Source: Rhizobiales bacterium Ga0077525 (lineage in GTDB: Bacteria; Pseudomonadota; Alphaproteobacteria; Rhizobiales; Xanthobacteraceae). Taken from it: a DNA stretch of 64,000 nucleotides. The notes beneath the pieces were generated by a model. It was not told the DNA's origin. It searched no databases and saw only the letters and a list, made by a program, of their open reading frames with translations. A program made the translations under genes and the position numbers. Shown here in pieces: positions 19,119 through 29,062 of the stretch; position 1 is the first letter of the stretch; each line of letters opens with the position of its first letter. The stretch lies in the NCBI GenBank assembly GCA_001464835.1, contig LNDS01000036.1:1-64000 (forward strand), read 5' to 3'.

Positions 19119-19233
19119 TCACCTCTCCCGTAGGGAGAGGTCGGATCACGAAGTGATCCGGGTGAGGGGTTATGGACTCGATTGAGGCACTTGCCCCCTC
19201 ACCCCAACCCTCTCCCACAAGGGGAGAGGGAGT
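19119..19233. repeat. Composite palindromic intergenic repeat (CCTCTCCC...GGGAGAGG type)
   Basis: The element contains three nested palindromes: CCTCTCCC-GTA-GGGAGAGG, CGGATCACGAAGTGATCCG and CCCTCTCCCACAAGGGGAGAGGG, plus GGTGAGGGG paired with CCCCTCACC. It fills the murF-murE gap. A short relative lies at 58819-58848. This type is widespread in Hyphomicrobiales genomes. Confidence 0.88.
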
Positions 19234-19277
19234 CCGGCTGAATGCGCCGTTCGACCACACGTCGCCAAAAGCTTCTG

Positions 19278-20723
19278 TCATGCGACCTCCCGCAACGCCT
19301 TTGCCACCGCCTCGTGATCGGAAAACGGCAGCACCTTGCCACCAACGATCTGGCCGGTCTCGTGGCCCTTACCGGCGATCAGCAGCACGTCACCTTTTTT
19401 CAATTGCGCAATGCCGGCGCGGATAGCTGAGGCGCGGTCGCCGATTTCGGTCGCGCCCGGCGCTTCCGCCAATATCGCTGCGCGAATGGCAGCGGGGTTT
19501 TCGCTGCGCGGATTGTCATCGGTGACGATGACGCGGTCGGCATTGTCATGGGCGATGCGGCCCATGATCGGACGTTTTCCGGTGTCGCGGTCGCCGCCGC
19601 AACCGAACACGACAATGAGCTTGCCGCTGGCATAGGGCCGCAAGGCGCCAAGCGCCTTGGCCAGCGCGTCGGGCTTGTGCGCATAATCGATGAAAATCGG
19701 CGCGCCGTTGTGCGTGCCGGACAATTCGAGGCGGCCCTTGGCGCCGGTGAGTCTTTCCAGCGCGGCGAAAACGCGCGCGGGCGCGGCGCCGGTGGCAATG
19801 ACAAGCCCAGCGGCGACCGCCGCATTCTGCACCTGGAAGCCGCCGACCAAAGGCAGCTTCACATTATATGTGTGGCCGCCATGCGCGATCTCGACACGTT
19901 GCGCAAAACCGTCGATGGCGCCGCCGACGAGTTTGATATCGTCGCCCTTTTCGCCGACGGTCATGATCTTAAGGCGGCGCTTCTTCGCAGCGTCGATCAC
20001 CTGATCCGAATAGCAATCGTCAACATTGATGACCGCCGTGCCGCCCGGCGCGATCAGGTCGGAGAACAGCCGCAGCTTGGCCTGGAGATAGGCCTCGATG
20101 GTCGGATGATAATCGAGATGATCGCGCGATAAATTCGTGTAGGCGCCAGCGGCGATGCGCACGCCGTCGAGGCGATGCTGGTCGAGGCCGTGCGACGAGG
20201 CTTCCAATGCCAGATGGGTGACGCCCTCGCCCGCCAGCCGGTCGAGCGTGCGATGCAGTTCGACCGGATCGGGCGTGGTCAGCGAGCCGTACTCTTCGCC
20301 CTTCGGCGACACCACGCCGACGGTGCCGATGCTGGCGGCGGGCAGCCCGAGCTGCGCCCAGATCTCGCGCGTGAAAGCCGCGACCGAGGTCTTGCCGCTG
20401 GTGCCGGTGACGGCGACGGTCGTGGCCGGCTGGCGTGCGTAAAACTTCGCCGCGGCGAGCGACAAAGCGCGCCGCGCGTTTTTCACCGCGATGAAAGCGA
20501 CCGTGTCCGACAATCCGTCGGGGCGATGTTCGGCGACAATCGCGGCAGCACCCGCTTGCGCGGCGTTAACGGCGAACTGCGCGCCATCGGCCTTGGTGCC
20601 GGGGATGGCGACGAACACGAAACCGGGCGCAACCTTGCGGCTGTCCGCCGTCACGCCGGCGACGTCGATGGCGGCAAATCGCGCATCGATGGCGGCATCC
20701 GGCAGAAGGTCGCGCAGTTTCAC
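19278..20723 (-). CDS. murE: UDP-N-acetylmuramoyl-tripeptide synthetase, meso-diaminopimelate type
   Basis: MurE adds the third stem residue. The 481-residue enzyme has the ATP loop GTSGKTS at 107-113, the SSHGLDQHRLDG segment, and DNPR at 403-406; that tetrapeptide marks enzymes adding meso-diaminopimelate (lysine enzymes differ), fitting a Gram-negative wall. The start is GTG at 20723, and the GTGA overlap with the ftsI stop indicates coupling to ftsI. The C-terminus includes the GKGHETGQ motif. Confidence 0.96.
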   Translation of the reverse strand: MKLRDLLPDAAIDARFAAIDVAGVTADSRKVAPGFVFVAIPGTKADGAQFAVNAAQAGAAAIVAEHRPDGLSDTVAFIAVKNARRALSLAAAKFYARQPATTVAVTGTSGKTSVAAFTREIWAQLGLPAASIGTVGVVSPKGEEYGSLTTPDPVELHRTLDRLAGEGVTHLALEASSHGLDQHRLDGVRIAAGAYTNLSRDHLDYHPTIEAYLQAKLRLFSDLIAPGGTAVINVDDCYSDQVIDAAKKRRLKIMTVGEKGDDIKLVGGAIDGFAQRVEIAHGGHTYNVKLPLVGGFQVQNAAVAAGLVIATGAAPARVFAALERLTGAKGRLELSGTHNGAPIFIDYAHKPDALAKALGALRPYASGKLIVVFGCGGDRDTGKRPIMGRIAHDNADRVIVTDDNPRSENPAAIRAAILAEAPGATEIGDRASAIRAGIAQLKKGDVLLIAGKGHETGQIVGGKVLPFSDHEAVAKALREVA

Positions 20724-22471
20724 CGTGTCACCTTGTTGCCGACCAGCAGCAGCTGTTCAGCTTTGGGTAGATCGAAACGCGGCTGAATGTCCAGCAACGG
20801 CGCGACGCGCTCGATGACGCGCGCCGTGGTCGGCCCCGCGTTCCAGCCGGCGGTGGCGTAGCCATGGGTTTCCTTGCTCGGCTGCGGTTCGTCCAGCATA
20901 ACCAGAATCAAATAGCGCGGTTTGTCGGCCGGCAGCACAGCCATAAAATCGGTCAATAGTTTGGTCTTCGAATAGCGGCCGTTGACGACCTTTTCGGCAG
21001 TGCCGGTCTTGCCGCCGATGTAGTAGCCCTCGACGCTCGACGACTTGCCGCTACCGATTTCGGTGTTGAGCCGCATCAGGTAGCGCATCTTGATGCTGGT
21101 TTCCGGCTTGAGCACCTGCTTGGCGACCGCCTTTACTTCTTCCGGGCTGCGCTTGAGGAAGGTCGGGGGAATGAGCAGCCCGCCGTTCAGCGTGGCGGCG
21201 ACACCCATCACCGCCTGCAACGGCGCAACCGACAGGCCGTGGCCGAAAGCAATAGTGACGGTATTCAACTCGCCCCAGTTCTTCGGCACGATCGGCTCGG
21301 CGCTTTCCGGCAATTCGGTGCGCAGGCGGTCGAGCTGGCCCATCTTGCGCAGCCAGGCCTTGTGGTAATCGACGCCGAGCGACAGCGCGAGACGCGCGGT
21401 GCCGATGTTCGACGAATAGGTGAAAATCTCCGACACGTTCAGCACGCGCTTCTGCGCGTGGTAGTCGTTGATGGTGAACTTGCCGTAGCGCAGCGGCATG
21501 CGCGCATCGAACGTCGTGTTGAGATTGATGCGGCCCGAGTCGAGGCCCATCGCCAGAGTCAGCGCCTTGAAGGTCGAGCCCATTTCAAAGACGCCGGTGG
21601 TCAGCCGGTTGATGCGCGTCGGGTCGTTGGCTTCCTTCGGATTGTTCGGGTCGTAATCGGGCGACGACGCCATGGCGACGATTTCGCCGGAGTTGACGTC
21701 GAGGATGACGCCGGCCGCCGCCTTGGCGCTGAACTTGTCGCGCGCCTTGGCCAGTTCGTCGCGCAGCGCGAATTGCACGCGCAGATCAAGCGCCAGTTCG
21801 ACCGGCTTTTGCAAACGGTCGGTGGCAAGGCCGGCCATATGCAGCGCGGCGAGCCCCTGCCCGTCGAGCCATTTCTCGATGCCGGCAATGCCCTGGTTAT
21901 CGACGTTGACGTGGCCAATCTCGTGCGAGACCGTCGTCCCGTTCGGATAGACGCGCTTGTTTTCGCTGAGAAAGCCGACGCCGGGAAGACCGAGGCGATG
22001 AATTTCCTGCTGCTGCTTCGGCGTGATTTCGCGCTTGAGCCAGACGAAGCCACGCTTCGACGACAGCCGTTCGCGCACTTCCGTGGCGTCAAGGTCGGGC
22101 ATCACCGCGGTCAGCAGCTCAACGGCTTCATCGACATCGATCAGCTTGCGCGGTTCGGCAAACAGCGACGGCGTCTTGACGTCGGTGGCGATGATGGCGC
22201 CGTTGCGATCGACAATATCCGGGCGCGAGGTCGCGGTGGCATCCTGGGCGACGCGGCGGGTGCCGCCGTGATTGTCACTGACGGAGGCGAACATCACCAG
22301 CCGCAGCGCGATGATACCGTAGATGGCGGCGAAGGCGACAATGGCGAGGCCGAGCCGCGCCTTGGCCTTCACATTGCGGTCGACGTCATGACCGTAGAGC
22401 AGCGAGCGCAGCGCGCGCTGGAAGCGCGACTCGCCGGGCTTCGTTGTGGCGGTGGCCGGAGCGTTGCTCAT
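20720..22471 (-). CDS. ftsI: Septal transpeptidase FtsI (PBP3)
   Basis: FtsI is the monofunctional class B penicillin-binding protein that cross-links septal peptidoglycan with FtsW. The 583-residue product has one N-terminal transmembrane segment (about residues 40-60), a PBP dimerisation domain, and the transpeptidase domain with catalytic STFK at 299-302, SSN at 353-355 and KTGT at 488-491. All active-site motifs are intact. It overlaps both neighbours by four bases (ftsL upstream, murE downstream), so ftsL, ftsI and murE form a tightly coupled unit. Confidence 0.97.
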   Translation of the reverse strand: MSNAPATATTKPGESRFQRALRSLLYGHDVDRNVKAKARLGLAIVAFAAIYGIIALRLVMFASVSDNHGGTRRVAQDATATSRPDIVDRNGAIIATDVKTPSLFAEPRKLIDVDEAVELLTAVMPDLDATEVRERLSSKRGFVWLKREITPKQQQEIHRLGLPGVGFLSENKRVYPNGTTVSHEIGHVNVDNQGIAGIEKWLDGQGLAALHMAGLATDRLQKPVELALDLRVQFALRDELAKARDKFSAKAAAGVILDVNSGEIVAMASSPDYDPNNPKEANDPTRINRLTTGVFEMGSTFKALTLAMGLDSGRINLNTTFDARMPLRYGKFTINDYHAQKRVLNVSEIFTYSSNIGTARLALSLGVDYHKAWLRKMGQLDRLRTELPESAEPIVPKNWGELNTVTIAFGHGLSVAPLQAVMGVAATLNGGLLIPPTFLKRSPEEVKAVAKQVLKPETSIKMRYLMRLNTEIGSGKSSSVEGYYIGGKTGTAEKVVNGRYSKTKLLTDFMAVLPADKPRYLILVMLDEPQPSKETHGYATAGWNAGPTTARVIERVAPLLDIQPRFDLPKAEQLLLVGNKVTR

Positions 22472-22830
22472 CGCTGCGCCTTTGTGGCCGGGATGCTGCC
22501 GGTCGTGTCATTGCCGATCATGTTGGCGATCGGATCGGCGTTCGGCGGCGGCGGGACGGGCCGTTCCGGCAGCGCATCGAAAGTGTCGAACTGGTTCGCC
22601 TGAATGGCCTTCAGCTTGAGATGGCGTTCGGCCAGTCCCTGAATGCGGCTCGGCGTGTCGAGCTTCGCCCATTCGGCGCGCAGCCGCGCGGTGGCGTCGC
22701 GCTCACGGCGCAACTCGCCGCGCAATTTGGCGACGCGCTCGGCCTGCAAGGTGGAATCGAACTTGATCTTGTAGACGTAGGACGCCGACAGGATCAGCAC
22801 CGCGATCACCAATATGTTGAGAAGACGCAT
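22468..22830 (-). CDS. ftsL: Cell division protein FtsL
   Basis: This 120-residue bitopic protein has a transmembrane segment at about residues 5-20 followed by a heptad-rich periplasmic coiled coil (about 25-65, LQAERVAKLRGELRRERDA and onward) and a proline-rich tail. FtsL pairs with FtsB and FtsQ to activate FtsWI. Sequence conservation in FtsL is low; the call rests on size, topology and position between rsmH and ftsI, plus the ATGA overlap with ftsI. Confidence 0.92.
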   Translation of the reverse strand: MRLLNILVIAVLILSASYVYKIKFDSTLQAERVAKLRGELRRERDATARLRAEWAKLDTPSRIQGLAERHLKLKAIQANQFDTFDALPERPVPPPPNADPIANMIGNDTTGSIPATKAQR

Positions 22831-22833
22831 GTG

Positions 22834-23865
22834 CTATCGCCCCCGCATCACGTCGTCGAGCGACGGCAGGTTCGGCAGCAGGTCGGACAGATCGTCGTCA
22901 TGCGCCGGCGCATCGGTGCGCTCAGCGGCGCGCAATTTGGCGGAGCGGGCGCGCGGGTTGCGCGTATTCTCTTCCGCGTCGGCGACGACCGGGCGCTTGG
23001 TCAAGGTGGTGAAGCTCGCCGCCGCCTGCTCGACCTGCGGCAAATGGCGCGAGCCGCCGCGCGCCTCACCGCGCGCAACGAGAAACGATTTGACGATGCG
23101 GTCTTCCAGCGAATGAAACGACACCACGACGAGACGGCCGCCAGCTTTGAGAATGCGCTCGGCGCCAACAAGCGCGGCAACAAGCTCGCCGAGTTCGTCG
23201 TTGACGAAAATACGCAGCGCCTGGAACGTGCGCGTCGCCGGGTGGATTTCGTTCGGCTTGGCGCGCACCACCGAGCCGACAACGCGGGCGAGCGCGGCCG
23301 TCGTTTCGATTGGCGCCTCAGTGCGGGCCTTGACGATGGCGCGGGCGACGCCGCGCGAGTGGCGCTCTTCGCCGAGCAGATAGATGATGTTGGCGAGATC
23401 GCGCTCGTCGGCTTTGGCGACGACATCGGCGGCGCTCGGGCCGTCGCCGCCCATGCGCATATCGAGCGGGCCGTCGAGCCGGAACGAGAAACCGCGCTCG
23501 GCCTGGTCGAGTTGCATCGACGACACGCCGACATCGAGCACGACACCATCGACCTGTTCGAAGCCGCAATCGCGGGCGACGGCGGCGAGATTGGAAAAAC
23601 GGTCCTCGACCAGAGTGAGCCGGCCCTTGGCCGCCTCGACCATGGCGAAGCCGGCTGTAATCGCGGTCTGGTCGCGGTCGATGCCGATCACCTGGCAGTC
23701 GGCGGCGGCGAGGATCGCGGCGCTGTAGCCGCCGGCGCCGTAGGTGCCGTCGATATAGATGCCCCCATCGCGCACCTGGAGAAACTCGAGCGCCGGCCCG
23801 CCCAGCACCGGGACGTGCCGGTCCGCGCCGCCGTCGGCCGAGCGTGAAAAACTATGCGATATCAT
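22834..23865 (-). CDS. rsmH: 16S rRNA (cytosine1402-N4)-methyltransferase RsmH
   Basis: RsmH (MraW) methylates C1402 of 16S rRNA using S-adenosylmethionine. The 343-residue product contains [13 protein letters not shown], the SAM loop [14 protein letters not shown], the block [20 protein letters not shown] and [13 protein letters not shown]. The ATG at 23865 was preferred over a GTG 21 bases upstream because MISHSF leads straight into the conserved part. It is the first gene of the division cluster; mraZ, which usually precedes it, is not here. The start lies about 85 bases downstream of a perfect CtrA-type motif. Confidence 0.95.
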   Translation of the reverse strand: MISHSFSRSADGGADRHVPVLGGPALEFLQVRDGGIYIDGTYGAGGYSAAILAAADCQVIGIDRDQTAITAGFAMVEAAKGRLTLVEDRFSNLAAVARDCGFEQVDGVVLDVGVSSMQLDQAERGFSFRLDGPLDMRMGGDGPSAADVVAKADERDLANIIYLLGEERHSRGVARAIVKARTEAPIETTAALARVVGSVVRAKPNEIHPATRTFQALRIFVNDELGELVAALVGAERILKAGGRLVVVSFHSLEDRIVKSFLVARGEARGGSRHLPQVEQAAASFTTLTKRPVVADAEENTRNPRARSAKLRAAERTDAPAHDDDLSDLLPNLPSLDDVMRGR

Positions 23866-23878
23866 GGCTCTACGGGCG

Positions 23879-23950
23879 TCAGACACAAGATCCTGCGACA
23901 GCCAAGCCGCCGCCGTCCAAAGGGGACGCCAGTGCTTCGCTTTGGGTCAT
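23879..23950 (-). CDS. Possible 23-codon leader ORF ahead of rsmH
   Basis: An ATG at 23950 preceded by AGAGGGG opens a 23-codon frame ([20 protein letters not shown]..) that stops 13 bases before the rsmH start. It could be a leader peptide or the chance use of a good Shine-Dalgarno sequence. The ribosome-binding site overlaps a TTAA-N7-TTAA motif, so if that motif is a working CtrA site the transcript may start downstream and the frame would not be translated. Unrelated to MraZ. Confidence 0.25.
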   Translation of the reverse strand: MTQSEALASPLDGGGLAVAGSCV

Positions 23951-23964
23951 TAAGCCCCTCTTAA
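23950..23964 (-). promoter_or_regulatory. Perfect CtrA-type box at the head of the dcw cluster
   Basis: The sequence TTAA-GCCCCTC-TTAA matches the CtrA consensus TTAA-N7-TTAA at every defined position, and a third TTAA follows two bases later. It lies 85-100 bases upstream of the rsmH ATG. CtrA is the cell-cycle response regulator of alphaproteobacteria; binding here is inferred from the match and the location. Confidence 0.6.
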
Positions 23965-24088
23965 ACTTAAGGAATTGTTGCCGGAGACGAGTTCCACCGG
24001 GCTCCCGGGTTGATTTCCGGCGCGGCAAGGCCGAATGATGCGCCACGCATCGTTGTAGCGTCCCTCCAGTAACGGTTTTGTCCCGGCC

Positions 24089-24862
24089 ATGGCCGTCTTT
24101 CAGCCGGATTCCTTTATCGTCTCCGACGTCGTGCCGTCGCCCAATGTGGACGACCGCGCCGAGGGCCGCGCGCCCGACATGATCCTGCTCCACTACACCG
24201 GCATGCAGACCGGCGAGGCCGCCTTGCAGCGCCTGTGCACGCGCGAGTCCAAGGTGTCGGCGCACTATGTCGTGTTCGAGAGCGGTCGCATCGTGCAATG
24301 CGTGCCGGAGGCCAAGCGCGCCTGGCACGCCGGCGTGTCGCATTGGGCCGGCGAAACCGACATCAATTCGCGGTCGATCGGCATCGAGATCGTCAATCCC
24401 GGTCATGAATTCGGCTATCAGGACTTTCCGCTGCGGCAGACCGCGGCGGTGATTTCGCTATGCAAGTCGATCTTCACACGGCGCGGGCCGATCAGCGCCG
24501 ACCGCGTGCTTGGCCATTCCGACGTGGCGCCGTCGCGCAAACAGGATCCGGGCGAGAAATTTCCGTGGGAACTGCTGAGCGAATCCGGCGTCGGCCACTG
24601 GGTGCGCGCGGCCCCGCTCAATCTCGACGGCGTCACCATCCATCCCGGCGATCACGGCGAGGCGGTGACACGGCTGCAACGCACCTTGCGCAACTACGGC
24701 TACGGCATCGCCGACAGCGGCAAGTATGACGACGCGACGCGCGATGTCGTCACCGCGTTTCAGCGGCATTTCCGCCCGGCCCGCATAGACGGCGTCGCCG
24801 ACCCATCGACGCTGCTGACGCTGCGCGCGCTGATCGAAACGCGGCCGGCGCCGCTGGTTTAA
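24089..24862 (+). CDS. N-acetylmuramoyl-L-alanine amidase (AmpD-like) with peptidoglycan-binding domain
   Basis: The 257-residue protein has an Amidase_2 domain (about residues 15-165) and a C-terminal PG_binding_1 domain (about 180-250). Zinc ligands by comparison with AmpD are His35 (LLHYTG), His143 (LGHSD) and Asp153, with Glu100 and Lys151 in catalytic positions. It cleaves the lactyl-L-alanine bond of muropeptides. No signal peptide is visible, which points to cytosolic anhydro-muropeptide recycling, although the wall-binding domain is more usual in exported enzymes. Divergent from rsmH and convergent with a LysR pseudogene whose stop overlaps its own. Confidence 0.9.
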   Translation: MAVFQPDSFIVSDVVPSPNVDDRAEGRAPDMILLHYTGMQTGEAALQRLCTRESKVSAHYVVFESGRIVQCVPEAKRAWHAGVSHWAGETDINSRSIGIEIVNPGHEFGYQDFPLRQTAAVISLCKSIFTRRGPISADRVLGHSDVAPSRKQDPGEKFPWELLSESGVGHWVRAAPLNLDGVTIHPGDHGEAVTRLQRTLRNYGYGIADSGKYDDATRDVVTAFQRHFRPARIDGVADPSTLLTLRALIETRPAPLV

Positions 24863-25756
24863 TTCGGCGGCGGCATAGCTGGCGGCGGCACCTCCGGATT
24901 GCGCCACGGCGCATGGCCGAAGCGCTCCTGCAGGAATTCGAGAAACACCGCGATGCGCGGCAGGCGTTGCCGCCCGGCCGGATAGATCGCCGCCAGCGGA
25001 AACGGCTCGACATGATGCACGTCGGTCAACAGCGCCACCAGCTTGCCGTCGCGCAGCGGCGGCTTCGACGGCCAGCCGCAGCGCCGCCTCGGCGTCATCG
25101 GTGGTGACGCGCGGCCGCACCTCGACGACGTCGATGCCGCCGCGCAGCTTGAACGGCCAGCGATTGAGACCGGGACCGGCGACGACGATGCAGTCATGGT
25201 TTTTCAGATCGGCGGCGCTGCACGGCGTGCCGTGACGGCTGAGATAGGCCGGCGCTGCGCAGATGACGCGCTGGAGATCGGCGAGCTTGCGCTGGATGAA
25301 CGGCCCTTCCGGGATGTGGCCGGAGCGCACGGCGATATCCGACTGCTCCTCGATCAGATCGACCAGGCGGTCGGTGATCGACAGTTCGATGTCGATTTCC
25401 GGATAGCGGGCGAGGAAATCGGCCAGCGACGGGGCAAGCTGGTGCAGGCCGAAGGCGGTGCCGGAATTGATGCGCAGTTTGCCGCGCGGCGCGCCGCGCA
25501 CCCGCGCCACCTCGGCCTCGGCCTCCTCGATATCGGCGACGATTCGCCGGGCCCGGGCCAGGAAGGTCTCGCCCTCCGGCGTCAACGCCAGGCGACGCGT
25601 GCTGCGCTCAAGGAGCCTTGCGCCGAGCCGGTCCTCCAGCCGCGAAATGAGCTTCGAGACGGCCGAGGGGGTTATCCCCAAGTCCTTGGCAGCCAACGAG
25701 AAATTACCGCGATCCATGACGCGGACGAAGACCCGCAGATCGGATGTAGCCTCCAT
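24859..25756 (-). pseudogene. LysR-family transcriptional regulator, frameshifted
   Basis: The first about 225 codons encode a normal LysR protein: a winged helix (DRGNFSLAAKDLGITPSAVSKLISRLEDR, residues 15-45, quoted in parts) and most of the effector domain. After ALRLAVEA near 25070 the frame is lost; the C-terminal part (LRDGKLVALLTDVHHVEPF onward to the stop at 24859) continues in the +1 frame. About a dozen residues that LysR proteins have at this junction are also missing, so a small deletion of a length not divisible by three is the likely cause rather than a single-base error. Read without correction, the protein would run on antisense into the amidase gene. Confidence 0.8.
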
Positions 25757-25885
25757 ATTCGTTCCATTTTGTCATATATGTATCGCCATTATAGGGGATT
25801 ATCATTTTGATGAAAGATAATAGTATGCAATCAGCGCATGGGGATACGATGGCCAGTGCCCAGGCCCCCATGTTTGGAGATGAAA

Positions 25886-26065
25886 ATGACGACCCAGACC
25901 AAGACCGAGCGTGTGACCCTCGACACCATCATTCGCGAAGCGCGCGCCGCGCGCGCGGCCGAGATGCGGGCCAGCGTCCTCGAGATGTACGCGATGCTGA
26001 AGCAATTTATCGCCGGCTTTCGCCCGATCCGCGCGCAGACGCCGCGCCGCGGCGCCGTCGCTTAA
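25886..26065 (+). CDS. Small helical protein of unknown function
   Basis: This 59-residue product starts at an ATG preceded by TTTGGAGATGAAA, a well-placed ribosome-binding site. The middle (TLDTIIREARAARAAEMRAS and the following VLEMYAMLKQF) should form one or two amphipathic helices, and the last 15 residues are basic. I do not recognise a family. It is divergent from the LysR pseudogene and followed 74 bases later by a good terminator, so it appears to be a single-gene transcription unit, which supports it being real. Confidence 0.6.
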   Translation: MTTQTKTERVTLDTIIREARAARAAEMRASVLEMYAMLKQFIAGFRPIRAQTPRRGAVA

Positions 26066-26139
26066 CGACCGGACTTCCTGACTTGAACTCTGGCGCGGCT
26101 TACCTCCTCCCAAGCCGCGCCTTACTTGCCGAAAAGGCA

Positions 26140-26181
26140 CGCCCGGACCGGTCACCCTCCCGACCGTCCGGGCGTTTTTTT
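26140..26181 (+). terminator. Rho-independent terminator between the small gene and rnpB
   Basis: A 9-bp perfect stem (CGCCCGGAC / GTCCGGGCG) is followed by seven T residues. It ends the transcript of the 59-residue protein gene and isolates rnpB. Confidence 0.88.
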
Positions 26182-26227
26182 ATCCGAAACTTGACGCCGC
26201 CCGCGCCCACCCCCACACCTATCCGCG

Positions 26228-26648
<421 letters not shown>

Positions 26649-26654
26649 TCGTAA

Positions 26655-26684
26655 GGGGGCTCGATGGGAAACCACCGGGCCCCC
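26655..26684. terminator. Hairpin between rnpB and the receiver gene
   Basis: GGGGGC and GCCCCC can pair across a 17-18 base loop directly after rnpB. T-runs on both sides are poor, so it may be a weak bidirectional terminator or a processing structure. Confidence 0.4.
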
Positions 26685-26696
26685 GCCAATTTTGGC

Positions 26697-27071
26697 TTAT
26701 GCCTTGCCGTTCAACAATGCGTTTATTTTTCCGACCAGCCGCTGAATGTCGACCGGCTTGGTGTCGAAGTCGTCGCAGCCGGCGGCGCGCGCCTTGGCTT
26801 CGTCTTCCGCCATGGCGTGCGCGGTGAGCGCGATCACCGGAATGCTTGAGGTCGCCGGGTTGGCCTTGACCTGGCGCGTCGCTTCCCAGCCATCGATCAC
26901 TGGAAGGCTCATGTCCATCAGGATGATCGCCGGACTTTCGGACGCCGCCATGGCGACCGCCTGGCCGCCATCGACCGCCATCACCACCTCGAAGCCGTTG
27001 CGCAGCAAGCGGCGCGACAGCATGTCCCGATTCATTTCGTTGTCTTCGACCAACAATATCTTCACCGGCAA
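26697..27071 (-). CDS. Single-domain response regulator, DivK-like
   Basis: The 124-residue protein is one receiver domain and nothing else. The acidic pocket (VEDNE), acceptor Asp53 in ILMDMSLP, Thr/Ser switch near ALTAHAM and Lys105 in DTKPVD are all in place. The sequence style (ALTAHAMAEDEAKARAAGCDD) resembles DivK and the receivers of hybrid kinases. It is the last gene of a three-gene signalling operon; its start appears to be TTG at 27071 with AAGGAG nine bases upstream, inside the end of the kinase gene region. It probably takes phosphate from the adjacent kinase. Confidence 0.9.
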   Translation of the reverse strand: MPVKILLVEDNEMNRDMLSRRLLRNGFEVVMAVDGGQAVAMAASESPAIILMDMSLPVIDGWEATRQVKANPATSSIPVIALTAHAMAEDEAKARAAGCDDFDTKPVDIQRLVGKINALLNGKA

Positions 27072-27077
27072 CTTAAC

Positions 27078-29036
<1,959 letters not shown>

Positions 29037-29062
29037 GCCGGGCTTCCTGGCATCAAGGCCGG

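Noticed and set aside
23879..24406. A 175-codon minus-strand frame as a possible mraZ ahead of rsmH
   Set aside because: Most of it is antisense to the amidase and the translation has no MraZ/SpoVT-AbrB features.
24458..24858. C-terminal 130 residues of a 432-residue LysR protein
   Set aside because: This is run-on translation after the frameshift, antisense to the amidase; the true LysR C-terminus is in the other frame and ends at 24859.
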